From Nymphaea colorata (lineage: Eukaryota; Streptophyta; Magnoliopsida; Nymphaeales; Nymphaeaceae): a stretch of 64,000 nt of DNA. The translations under genes were made by a program, and so were the position numbers. The stretch covers positions 9,932,972 through 9,996,971 of the forward strand of contig NC_045146.1 of the NCBI RefSeq assembly GCF_008831285.2, written 5' to 3'. Shown piece by piece: positions 53,646-64,000 of the stretch. Within the stretch, counting starts at the first letter, position 1; each line of letters opens with the position of its first letter. The notes under the pieces were generated by a model that saw only the letters and a list, made by a program, of their open reading frames with translations, did no database searches and was not told where the DNA came from.

Positions 53646-55150
53646 TACTATTTCTTTTTAGCTTTTTACGTTGTAAATATGAATCAGCCAGAGCGAGTGT
53701 CCATAGTTGGAGCATTTCATCAATAGGGCAGGATGCCATTGGAGGAGAATAAAGAGCTGCCATATGAGGAAGCTAGCCTGTGGGTTAGGATGGCCATTTT
53801 GGGTGGGACAAGCGATCCAGATCAGCTCCACCCATGAGAATATACCATGTGGCACTAGTTGGGTGGTGTGGGCCAGGTTGTTGTAGCCCCAACTCAACAT
53901 CTCCTCAAAGGGCACCATTCCAGCAACACCACATCACCAATCCAGGAGTAGCGCTAGTACTGTAGGGATCGATCAGCCTCTTTTTTCAAAGACCACCACA
54001 TGAGTAGGGCATGTTCCTTTATCTGGCTACCCCAACTTCTCGCTATCTCAACAGACCAAACCCCTATGTGCCATCACTAGTCATTGTTAGGTTTTTCTCT
54101 TCTAGATGTATTTAAAACCCTATGCATCGTAGTCATTGCGCAATAAATGCAGTTTTTGAATTTCATTATGCAATTCCTTGTTGAAAATCCCTAATTCTAA
54201 CTAGTGAGTGTGTCTCAAGGGGCATAGCACAGCTCGTCGGGCTAGGGCCTGTATAAAGGTAGGTCCCTAATTTGATTTCCATGGGCGTTATGTTCCTGTG
54301 TCTTAAGGTGGTAGGACACGACATCCAAATTGAAGGGTGTACCGTTGCTATTGCTGACACCAACACAGCTTAGGACCCCAAAGGCAACGGGGATGAACCT
54401 CTTGCTCACCCAAAAACTAGTGAGTGACTATTTGGCTATACTTACCCCATAGTCCAATTGCAGTAGGGTCTCCTATGCAAGAGGTGTTCAACTCCAGTGT
54501 CACCACACGTAGCTCTATCAAGCTCTCCAACAAACATGAAGGGACCTACATATCTCATCAGCATAAGCACCTGGCCCTCCTAGTTGGCTCCCCTCTCAGC
54601 CCTCCATTTGCAACGTCCACCAACTATCCCCACTCCCACAACCAAATTTTCTTCCTCACTAGCTGCCATGCCCATGTCCCCCATTGGAGAGCCCTCCCAT
54701 CAACCCAATGCCTACCATGCTCTCATGGACAGTTCATCTCACCGGTTGTTGGAGACTCCACTACGCAAACCCGCCATGGTCCTCTTCAGCCAGCCGATCC
54801 AAACTAATGATTCTCCCACCAAAGATTTCTCCTCCTACTCTATCCAAATTGCCAGCAGTAGTTGCACCTTGTCAGGTTACTACTAGTCACCACTCTTCAA
54901 TCACATGAAGGGGTGTTCAACAAGCCGAGTGATGCGAGCCTGATGTAGGCCCGCTTCCAGGACCCCAGGATGATGCTTGGACAGAAGCAACAGGGCTGCG
55001 CTGCAGTCATGGTTGAGCACGACCAAACCCACAAGAGCAGCAACTTTACATGGACATGCCCTTGGCTGTAACTGCAAGTTGGCAGCCCAAGTTTCAGCAT
55101 GATCCAAGTACAGGAGAGGGAGACATAGGTGTAGGAGTAGGTTCTGTCTG
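53646..55150. other. Repeat-like intergenic DNA, higher GC
   Basis: Composition rises in GC compared with flanks. The word ACTAGTGAGTG occurs at about 54199 and 54417, bracketing a 220-bp block. Overlapping open stretches at 54424-54908 and 54897-55268 have no recognised domain and low codon-like bias. Probably decayed retroelement DNA. Confidence 0.35.
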
Positions 55151-55154
55151 ATGC

Positions 55155-55500
55155 ACAGTCAACCAAATTAAATTGATCATAACTCGCTCGTTTGAAATCT
55201 GATGGAGGTGTGTAATATCTTCTTGGCATGATAATTTCAAGAGCTTTCCAAGGAATATAGGCACTCAAGGATCCTACGTCGAAAGCCTGGGATGATCTAC
55301 TGAAACCTTGATGCCTGAATCTGGTTTTTGCAGAACAAAACAGTTAACCTGATGAATCGATGATAGCTTTCACATCCGGGCTTCAATTGAGGCAAGTAAT
55401 ATCTTGTTGGAAAACTAAGTTCTAGTGCTTTCCAGAGAGTGACACCTAGACCCGTGCTTCTATAGACTAGAATCTGCAAATTTTTTGATCGGTTGTATCT
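55155..55500. repeat. Two diverged ~180-bp units (TAATATCTT...GCTTTCCA)
   Basis: Unit 1 (about 55165-55275) and unit 2 (about 55340-55450) share GTAATATCTT(C/G)TTGG, AA.TTC.AG.GCTTTCCA and a following G-rich word. On the minus strand they translate to similar peptides containing WKALE and RYY. The similarity suggests an old tandem duplication, possibly inside a retroelement leader. Confidence 0.55.
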
Positions 55501-57119
55501 TGCAAAATGATCTCAGGAAAGCCAATATGTCGCATGCTTGCGGGAGAGCTACATGTCTAGGGTGTAGTTGCCGAAGGTTGTGCTCGGGATCTCCTCCTAT
55601 GCAGGAGAGTTATGAGGCTAAGGCTTAGTTGTTGTGCAAGGATCTCGCAGTAGTGCTGGTTGGGATTGATGGACTGAAATGCAAAGGGAGAGTACCCAGA
55701 AGATGGATCGGTCACCAGCGGCTGCTCCTTCCTTGCTTGGCTGGATAGATGATCAGTGGTAAGTGGGACCAGGTTTTGATGGTTGTGCCGTTGCTTTGGA
55801 AGGAACTTCACATGGATTTCAACGAGGAAAGCAAGGAGAAGGAGAAGACTAGACTTAACACGTGAAAATGAGATCTATTCTATTGCTGCTCCTAGTTGTC
55901 GATACACAATGCTTGAATGAACTGAACAAATGCAAGATACAAGGTTTAAACATAAGTGGAGCTGTGCCCCTACAAAGATGGAAAAAATTCAAAATTCAAG
56001 GCCTTATTGGCTGATCTAGATCTGTGTGGCATTCTTTTAGGAGCCTTCCAAATGTGGTGAAGATGCCTCCTTCATGCAAGCTGGATGGGATGCACTAGGA
56101 TTGAGGTGGATCCCAGTGACACAAGGATAGGGCATGTGTCAGGCTAGTGTCCTCCTCATGCTGGCAAGAGATCTCCACATAGCAGACATGTGGATCTGAT
56201 ATGGTGTTCTTGCTGGCTGCACCCAAGGCCTGTGCATTGGTGACGTGGAGTGCGGACAAGTGGGCTGGGACTGCAAGGTCTTTTGCTGCCCCAAGTGCTG
56301 GGTATGCTCGGTCTGGTGCTGCATGACGAATTGGGGTGCACTCAACTTTGTTTCAGCTCGAGCTCCATAGCTAGATTGGTCTAGACCATCTGGGCCGTAT
56401 ACATGGTGTTGCAATCCTCCTTCATTGGATAAAGTGCACTAGTCTGTAGGGTGTGGGCTGACGATCTAGAAGGGAGTGGGCTCTTACTGAGGTCTGCCTC
56501 ACGTAAGCTAAGATCAATTGTGGCAGCAAGTGTGATGAGCTAGGATGGCCAAGGAACAAGAAGGGCTTGGGCCTTCATAGCTTTTTTCATTAGCCTCCTT
56601 TGAGGGTGCTAGCTGAGGTGTTTCGGGCTCTTAACTTGCTCATACCATGGCTCATATGGTGTGGCGGACCATGGCCGAGCCAAGATGTGAGTAGACAGAT
56701 GCGGTCCAAGGTGGGTCTGCATCATCGAGCAAACTTGAGCTCGACTCAAACTCGATCTCTTAAGCTTGACTCAAAACTCGAGTTTGTTATTGAGTTGAGT
56801 GAGACAAACTCAACTCATCTAAAATCAAGTAGGCACGAGTAGGCTATATACTATAAAAGGCAGGGAAATTTTCAAATTTTTAAAAAGTCACTCCAAGTCA
56901 TTATTGGCAAAAGAAAATCCAGCTTGAGGAGCCAAAACATGGTATTTTTCTTTGAAAAAGAAGGTTAGACCTTGAAATTCACAAGGCATGACTATTTTTT
57001 TATGGATATACTTGTTGCCAGTTAGGGCATATCTTCCCTATGCAACATGAATAGGTACATCTTCTTTCTCTTATATTCATCCTGAACCATATTAAAATGG
57101 AAGATGAGGAGTGTTTATG
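55501..57119. other. Intergenic or decayed repeat DNA
   Basis: No recognised gene. Minus-strand open stretches at 55811-55557 and 56414-56139 lack motifs. At 56722-56850 the DNA is rich in CTCGA, GAGCT and ACTCAA words (for example TTGAGCTCGACTCAAACTCG), typical of subterminal repeats of some plant hAT elements, but no termini were found. Confidence 0.35.
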
Positions 57120-58435
57120 TATACCATTTTCATTTTACATGTAGACTATATAAATAGAACTTGTCTTTCTTGTACTCATCTTTATTTTCAAATGCAAGAT
57201 TCCAAAAGACAGAACCCGACCTGTTCGTTCGAGATCTAACCATTCCTAGCACCTTTATAGTGGGTAATTAAACAAAGGAATAGGCTGGACGTTTCAATTC
57301 CGAAGTTTAAATGTCGTCCAAATCCTAAGAAATCAAACATGCCCTAATTTGGAAATAATGCAGTTTTCAAATCTAGATGGATCATCTGAATATGACTTAT
57401 GAACAAAGAGAGAATCAAAATGTCAAGACCAACATAAAACCATGTAGGACGATAAACTAGATCTAAAATGATGCGTACAAAACTAGATCCTATACACTTA
57501 ATTTTCTATGAGATCTTGATTCTAAGTTTCAAATATAGGAGATATTATAGAGATCCAAAATATTATGACTTGATATTGACATCTAGATCCATGATCCGAA
57601 ACTTTTTGACATCTTAAATCCCATAAATTTGATCTATTATCCACGATGTCATCTTTAACATCCAAATATGAATATACTAAATCCAAATCTGAGACATGAT
57701 TGGTTTGATTGGATCTCTTTAACTTAAGTGTCCAAGTCTACTCGAATTGAAATTGACCTAGGATTTATGTTATGATATCCACGATTCAAGCTCCGAGATT
57801 CAAATAAGGTAAGGGGTTAGGCTGGCCAAGGGAATTGGACTTGATGGTTCGAACCTAGCTAGGCCAGGTCTGGTTTGGGAAGAACCGAACTTGGAATTGA
57901 TAGACTGTGTTATTTCATATTGCACTCACATGGGAATTTTGCAGAAGTAGAAGATAATGTATAGGTTGACCAAGTCCTAGATCTATGGTTCATGGATGTG
58001 AGTAGTAGACTCTACGACTAGTTTCCATGGGCTCTTAGAGGGCTAATCTAGGAGTGGACTCCACATCTATATAATCTAGGGTTTTTGAAAATTTGTTAGA
58101 AAGTTTAGTTTTGAAAATTATGTAAAGAAGATATGTTTTTGAAAGTGGTTATGCATGAGGACTAAGCTGAGTCTAGTTGTTCACATGCTAGGGCTACTGC
58201 CTCAAGGCATGCTACTGGGCTAGCCCAATTCAATTTCAAACAAGGGGCATGTGGGTGAGTTGTAATGGATGTGTGTTTACAAAAAAATCGTGCAATGCAT
58301 GTTGAACTGAATAATGAAAACAGAAACTACCTGTATGATTTAAGATAAAAAACAATTAAATAGAAAGCATAAACACAAAAATCATAGAAAGGAGGGGGAT
58401 GAAGAGGGCATGCCTCACCTTCACATCTAACCTAG
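57120..58435. repeat. GATC-rich noncoding module, copy B1
   Basis: Starts with ACATGTAGACTATATAAATA, ACTCATCTTTATTTTC and CTAACCATTCCTAGCACC, matching copy A near 9575-9650 and copy B2 near 58500. Then follow GATCTAA/ATCCA-rich low-complexity DNA (57470-57790) and an ending AAAGGAGGGGGATGAAGAGG near 58390. No ORFs. Confidence 0.65.
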
Positions 58436-61385
58436 GAACATTAAATTAAATTCTATCCTATTGTTTACATGTAAAATTTTCAATGTTACATGTGGATTGT
58501 ATAAATGAGATGATTTACCTGTAGTCATCTCCATTTTCCTTGTGTGGGATTTTGAGAGATGGAACCCAACTCGTCAGTACAAGGTCTGAATGTTCATGGC
58601 ACACTTACCAGGGTTCATCAGACCAAAGACTAAACCAAATGTTTCAATTCTTAAGTTTAAATGTCCTACAAACCTATGAGAAACAAACATACTCTAATCT
58701 TGAATCATGCATGTTTTAAAATCTAAATAGATCTCAAAAGTAGACCAATGAACAAGGAGAATTTAGTCTAACCTGTTCATGTCTAGATCATCGTAGATCA
58801 ATGCAAATGGAGATACTAAGTCTAAAATGATGCATGCAAACAAGGTCATGTAGACCTAGATCTGGTTTCTATTCAGACTTGGGTGTAGGAGATGAACCTA
58901 GCAAGGAAATCTGGATCTGAATAAAAAAAAAAGAGATCAAGATCTAAAGATTTAGAAAATTTTTGTTCTAAATTTGAAATGAGAGATGTCATAGAAATCC
59001 AGAATATCATATCATGTCAATGGGACTCTTGATTCAAAGTACAAGGTCAGAAATCTAGTAGGTTTGATCTTGTATTCATAATTGGATTTCTTAAGGTCCA
59101 AATTCCGAACTTGTATTTGGGTCTGATTTTGGGGGAATTGATCCAAGGATTATGATCGAACACTCATTTGCTGTGAAATATTATCTAGAATCCAAGATCT
59201 ACAATCTAAAATTTGAGATTTGAAATCCAATATCCAAATATAGGATCAATCCATAGTCCAATATCCATCATCTTAGATTTATGATTCAAGACTTGTATCA
59301 CAAATCTGATCAATAATCTAGTCTGAAATCCAAAATCTAAGATCCAAAATAAATGTTATATAATCCAAGATCCGTAATCCACTATCCATAATCCCATATT
59401 CGAGATATAAAATACAATGCTTGAGATCTAAAATCCCATGTAATAGAATTGGGTTTAGTATCAAGGTTTAATTCAATAGAAGGTTCATCAATTCAATCCA
59501 ATGCCTTGGATAGAGATCCAAGATCCGAATAGCCTAGGGGTAGGTCGGTCAAGAGAACTAGGTTCAGTTTTACCTAAAATAGGTTTGAAACTACTTGGGT
59601 TTAATTGTGGTATGTGTGTTTGATCTTAGTCAAACCATATATAAAGATAATTCATTTATATGAGTGGTTGTTTAAAGAAGTTTGAGTAGACTTAGGCTAT
59701 GGGACTAGGTTTATAAGTAGTGGGCTCTAAGGCTAATGTGAGCTTAGGTCTTAGAGAGTTGAACTTGGATTGGACTCCATGCCTACATGACCTAGGGTTT
59801 TTGAATTCCTTCAAAGAGATTGAGTTTTAAAACACTTTAGAGAAAACTATGCATGGAAATGATTCTTGTGTGACAACCAAGCAGGATTCAAGTTTTCACA
59901 TACCTAGGTTGATGGACAGGGTGTGCTGCTAGTAGATCCAGTCTGGTTTCAGACAAGGGGTGCATATGGGTGAAAAGTGGTTCAGTTCATATTAAAACAT
60001 TGGTGCAATGCATGATTAAAGAAAACATTAAAGAAAACTATATTGTATATGCATGATTTAAGTAAAAATAGAATAAGCAAAAACATGAAAGAAAGAAACA
60101 ATGAAGAGAGGGACATACCTGACCCTATCTGTACCCTAAAGACATTAAATTAAACCTAATCTACAAAATAAACATGCTAAACTACAATATTGTTAAAACA
60201 ATTAAGAAAAATAAACTAAAAACTAAACATACTAAAAACAAAAGGAAAACTAAACTAAAAATGCTAAAAACAAAACAAAAACTAAACTAAACATGCATAA
60301 AGAAAAAGAACTAAATTTCAAATAAGAAAAGAAAGAAGGGGGATTTATTAAAGGGAGGAAGGATCACTAATTATAGGAGAGAGAAGGGGCAAACCACTTT
60401 CTCCTCATCCATGTAGGACTAAACTTTCTCCCCCCTCTCTCTCCACTTCAAACCTCAAAACCATATTTTCAATTGAATTTTACTCACTGCGATCTCATCG
60501 GAACTCTAAATTTGATTCCACAAAAAGCCACACGTGCATGGAGAAGTTCTGATCAATTCTTGATAAAGTATTCAAATTGACATTGAGTGTGGAGGATGAA
60601 TGACACAAGAATATGAAGAGAAAAAACACTTTTAAACCTTATTATAAAGCTTGATATAAATTAGAAAAATGTTCGTTCCGATCACATATTAATGCCGATT
60701 TTGATTCAGTCTGCATCACAATGCTCAAGAAAGAATTTCACATGTTTTAAGTTCTCATGTGTGAGAGTGAGAAAATTAACATTTTTGAGATATTATGTGC
60801 ACTAAGCTCACATGTGGATATTGGATCTGAGTTTGATACTAAGACTTAGATTCGGATTTAGATCTAAGAAAAGTTTTAGAAACTGGATCCAAATATGGTA
60901 TTGAATTTAGATTATGATTTGATATCTAGAATCTGAAATGAGAATAATGAATCTGGATCTATCAAGATAGATCAGATCCAAAACATGGATATGAGATCCA
61001 GACATGAAAATAAGACTTGGATATATGATATGGATCAGAAATATGAAATGGAGACCTGAAAATAGCATGGACATGGGCCTGACTCGATCTAGGCTAGTTG
61101 GGTTCATTCGGCATGACATAAACAGGACCTGGGTTAAGTTCAGTTTTGGAAAACTAGGTTCAGACCTAGGCTAGACGTAGGCTTAGCCTAGGTGTAGTCT
61201 TTGGGAGATTCAGTTTTAATGAGAAATTGGTGTAGACTGAGCTTGGGTTCAAGCCTACCAAATCCATGAAATGTATATGAAAAACTAACTTAGGTTCATG
61301 CGACTATTAAGTAAGGTTTTATAAAGAATTTAAACTAGCATGGTGGCAATGACCAAAATACCATTGTGTGATTTTAGGCTGAAAT
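58436..61385. repeat. GATC-rich noncoding module, copy B2
   Basis: Begins TTACATGTAAAATTTTCAAT, then AGTCATCTCCATTTTCC (58524). The GATCCAA/ATCCAAAATC block at 58900-59530 is longer than in A or B1. GAAGAGAGGGACATACCTGA at 60103 matches the B1 ending. The second half (from 60430: CTCTCTCTCC, CACACGTGCATGGAGAAG, GGATATTGGATCTGAG at 60818) matches copy C at 62930-63350. It ends around 61370. A 213-bp minus-strand ORF (61119-60907) in the low-complexity block is spurious. Confidence 0.65.
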
Positions 61386-61871
61386 CAGTTTAAAGGGATA
61401 ACCTTGAAGTAAGGTTATATAATAAAAAAACATAAACTAAGGAATATGTGACCTATACATTATGTTTATGTAGAAGAACATAACCCAAAAAGGAAATGAC
61501 AGTGTTGCCTCTATGTGTATTTTCAGAGTTCTGAATGAAAATTTCAATCTGACTAAACTAGCTTGTGGCTAGGCTCCTAAATAGGCTTTGGTTAAAATCT
61601 TGCCATAATTCTTCCGGAATTGCTTTAAAATTCAAAAACAATTCTTTAACAAGCCGTATGCGACACATTTATAAAGAAAAGTTAAGGAAAGCCACAAAAA
61701 TCTATTTTTATTAGAATTTTCACAGATGGAGCTAGGGGTGCATGGAAAAGCTAACTACATGTAAGGACATACTGAAATATTGAAAAAATTTCACTTTAAT
61801 TTTGCAAAATTGAGCTCGATAGTGGTTTATAGAGTGTAGCGAGTACTAGGAATGAGCTCCACAGCCTTTAG
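61386..61871. other. Noncoding spacer within repeat region
   Basis: No ORFs. Leads into the 160-bp tandem repeats and is probably part of the same long LTR or leader. Confidence 0.4.
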
Positions 61872-62357
61872 AACTGGATTGAGCTCAAATTGAAGGGAAT
61901 GAACTAAAACCATAATAGGGGAGCATTGAGTTACATACAATAAATATAATCCTTGCTTGTTTTCAGCTCATTGTTTTGGGTTGAGCTCAAATTCAGCTCA
62001 AACCCCTAAAAACTAGGGAGAGATAGTGCTTGAAACTGAATTAAATTCAAACCGAGGTGAATGAACTCAAACCAAACCAAAGGAAGCTTAAATTATAAAT
62101 GATAGCATGGTCTGAGCTCGGTTTTAGCTTCACTCTATCGGATTAAGCTCAAATACAACTCAGACCCCTGAAAACAAGAGAGAGATAGGATTCAAATTGA
62201 ATTGAACTCAAATAGGAAAGAATGAACTCAAGCCAAACTAAAGGAAGCTTGATTTATACGTGATAAATATGGTCCTAGCTCAATTTTGCCCACTCTTCTA
62301 GATAGAGATAAAATTCAGCTCAAATCCCTGAAAGCAAGAAAGAGAAATGCTCAATGG
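61872..62357. repeat. ~160-bp tandem repeat, three copies
   Basis: Units start at 61872, 62038 and 62199. Each contains GAA(T/C)T.AA.TTCAAA, GAATGAACT(A/C)AA, an AGGAAGCTT-like word, TAGCTC(A/G).TTT, GCTCAAAT.CA.CTCA.A, CCCCT.AAAA.(A/T) and AGAGAGATAG. Units are about 160-166 bp and diverged at roughly one position in six by eye. Confidence 0.88.
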
Positions 62358-62855
62358 AAATCTGCAAGTTAATATGAGATTGAAAATTAGGCTGGGTTAC
62401 TCAAAACAAGTGACATAAAACCTTCTCTCCATTAAGGTAAACTTGTTTTGACTTGGTTAATCTAAAGATCATTTTTTTGAGTTCAGGAGAGTTGGATTGA
62501 GCTACAGGGGAGCTATCTTTAGACTAGGATAACCCTGGTGAGCTGCTCAAGTGACTCTTGGGTCTTGTAAAGTTGAGAAATGGCCTAATTGCTCAAATGT
62601 TAGACAATTATAAAAAATTTGATGACAAATTCCTATTTTTCAGGTTGAGAGACGAAGATGTAGCAAAATGGTCATTTCCAGCTTGGACAACCTAGGTGAT
62701 CAAGGTTGAAGTGTTCAATGCTAGTGTAAAAAGTGTTTGTTTGGCTTAGGAATGACCCTTTGCTCTTGAAACTTGGTCATTGAAAATTAATTTGGAAATT
62801 CATGGTTAAGAGTAAAATGGTCATTTGGACTTGTCAAAATTTTGGGTGTTAAACT
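62358..62855 (-). repeat. Possible LTR start on minus strand
   Basis: On the minus strand the sequence from 62850 reads TTTAACACCCAAAATTTTGA, similar to the plus-strand gypsy LTR start at 46280 (TGTTAACACCCCAAAATTTT). No polypurine tract is visible upstream on the minus strand, so the boundary is tentative. AAAATGGTCATTT occurs twice (62666 and 62816) within it. Confidence 0.4.
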
Positions 62856-63780
62856 ACTGCATGAAGAAAGCAAATAAAGCAAAACTAAGAGCTAAGCAGG
62901 AAATCAATATAGACTAAACCTCCTCCTCATCTCTCTCCATTCAAAAGCACAAAATCATATGTTAAACCAATGGTTTGAATAGAAAAATATTCATTTGCGC
63001 ACTCAATTTTTATTTGAATTCAATTATGTAAAAAGCAACACATCCTTGGAGAAATGCTGGTCGATTCATGATAAAGCATTCAAATTGACATTTAGAGTGG
63101 AGCACGAATTGTGTATGAATGTAAAGTGGAGCAAACACACATTAAAAGCAAATATGTAAACTAACATTTGATAGAAAAATGTTGATTCTGACTTCATATA
63201 GATACAGATTCAAATTTCATTTGCATTAGCTTGTTCATTGGAGAATTTCACACGATTCATGTTCTTTTGTATGAATTGACATTAAGCATAAAGTAATAAA
63301 TTGAAAATGCATTAAATGGATATAATTTCCATAATGTTCATGTGGATCTTGGATCTAGATTTGATACTAAGATCTGAAATTTGAAATAATGAATCTAGAT
63401 TTATAAAAGGTGGATCATAGATCTGAAATTTAGATAAGATATTTGGATATGAAATCTGAATTTGGTATGAACTTGGACTTGCTCGATCTGCAGTAGGTGC
63501 GTTTAGACTTAGCCAACCTATACTGGACCTGGGCTAGGTTTAGTTTGAAATGGTATAGACCTAGGCTTGGCACTAGATATACTAAGCTCAGTCTAGGTTC
63601 TATTTTTGGAAATCAAGTTCAGTTGAAATTTGAAGTTGGCTTGGTTTGCGCTTAAGCATGCTAGGCTCATGTGAACTTGTATGAAATATTAACTTAGGTT
63701 CATGTGTCTTCTAAGTTAGGTTTTATGAAAAATATGTGCATAGTGAAAAAAGACTAAAATTCCCCTAACATGAAATTCCC
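62856..63780. repeat. GATC-rich noncoding module, copy C (second half only)
   Basis: Begins near CTCCTCATCTCTCTCC (62920) and follows copy B2's second half: ACACATCCTTGGAGAAATGC, GATAAAGCATTCAAATTGAC, GGATCTTGGATCTAGATTTG (63344), and AAAAAAGACTAAAATTCCCC at 63746, the last also matching copy A at 11822. No coding potential. Confidence 0.65.
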
Positions 63781-64000
63781 AAATGGTGGTTCAGGTGCAA
63801 GCGGTCCACATTGGAAGGTGTGTAAAGTAAAAATAAGGCTTCTTGTGAAATTCAGTTGAAATATTACCTGGTTTTCCCATCCAAAACTCAAAAATTCAAA
63901 TTTTATAGGTAGTAAAATGATTTTTTAGTAATGTGCAAGCAAAATGGGAACTTTCATTCTAGGTGACATTTTTTTATCCGTAGCTGAAAATGCTTTACCA
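63781..64000. other. Noncoding DNA to window end
   Basis: AT-rich; nothing recognised. Confidence 0.4.

Noticed and set aside
54424-54908. Overlapping plus-strand ORFs of 74-127 residues
   Set aside because: No domain, three frames open at once, which reflects Pro/Ser-rich composition and not selection on one frame.
56722-56850. CTCGA/GAGCT-rich DNA like a hAT subterminal region
   Set aside because: No terminal repeats or target duplication; kept only as a comment.
1-64000. CRISPR array, tRNA, rRNA or bacterial-type defence system
   Set aside because: The tandem arrays have diverged, adjacent units without unique spacers, and no cloverleaf or rRNA signature was seen; all evidence is for a plant nuclear repeat landscape.

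Overview
This window is nuclear DNA from a flowering plant. It is AT-rich and consists mostly of nested, decayed transposable elements. The evidence for a plant is the combination of LTR retrotransposons with plant-type tRNA-Met primer sites, Ac-like hAT and Mutator-like transposase remnants (FAR1-type DNA-binding, MULE and SWIM domains), a plant-mobile-domain/ULP1 protease pair, Tourist-like and hAT MITEs, and one intron-containing gene for a plant-type membrane protein. I cannot name the species. No rRNA, tRNA, CRISPR or bacterial-type operon was seen.

Layout. 1-4.45 kb: broken Ac-like hAT transposase (+) ending in a GC-rich hAT terminus at 4447. 4.45-8.3 kb: Ty3-gypsy remnant (-) that keeps integrase, RNase H and gag but has lost protease and RT; a 388-bp hAT MITE with an 8-bp target duplication sits in its integrase. 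9.5-11.84 kb: first copy of a long noncoding module rich in GATC/ATCC motifs. 13.2-16.85 kb: decayed Ty1-copia element (-). 17.7-25.24 kb: Mutator-like region with a FAR1/MULE/SWIM transposase (+) facing a plant-mobile-domain plus ULP1-like gene (-), separated and bordered by tandem and inverted repeats. 25.485-30.664 kb: a young, structurally complete Ty1-copia element with 246-bp LTRs, a CTTTT target duplication, PBS and PPT, and a gag-pol reading frame broken by three frameshifts and one stop. 31.77-32.20 kb: a probable TRIM. 32.2-36.3 kb: low-copy-looking noncoding DNA with a 109-bp tandem duplication and an AT-loop hairpin. 36.3-38.9 kb: two copia fragments in opposite orientation. 39.6-40.64 kb: the only convincing host gene, a spliced multi-pass membrane protein (-). 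41.3-46.28 kb: Ty3-gypsy remnant (+) with a polypurine tract and the start of an LTR, whose noncoding sequence runs on for up to 3.3 kb. 49.6-57 kb: intergenic DNA with a Tourist MITE. 57.1-64 kb: more copies of the noncoding module of 9.5-11.84 kb, with a triple 160-bp tandem repeat.

The elements do not form a pathway; they record successive insertions. The gypsy remnants on both strands share the same integrase-entry motif and probably belong to one family, and the GATC-rich modules probably come from long LTRs or leader regions of that or a related family. The parts most worth a second look are the Mutator-like region with its ULP1-like partner and head-to-head minisatellite arms, the reiterated GATC-rich modules, and the host membrane-protein gene standing alone among repeats.
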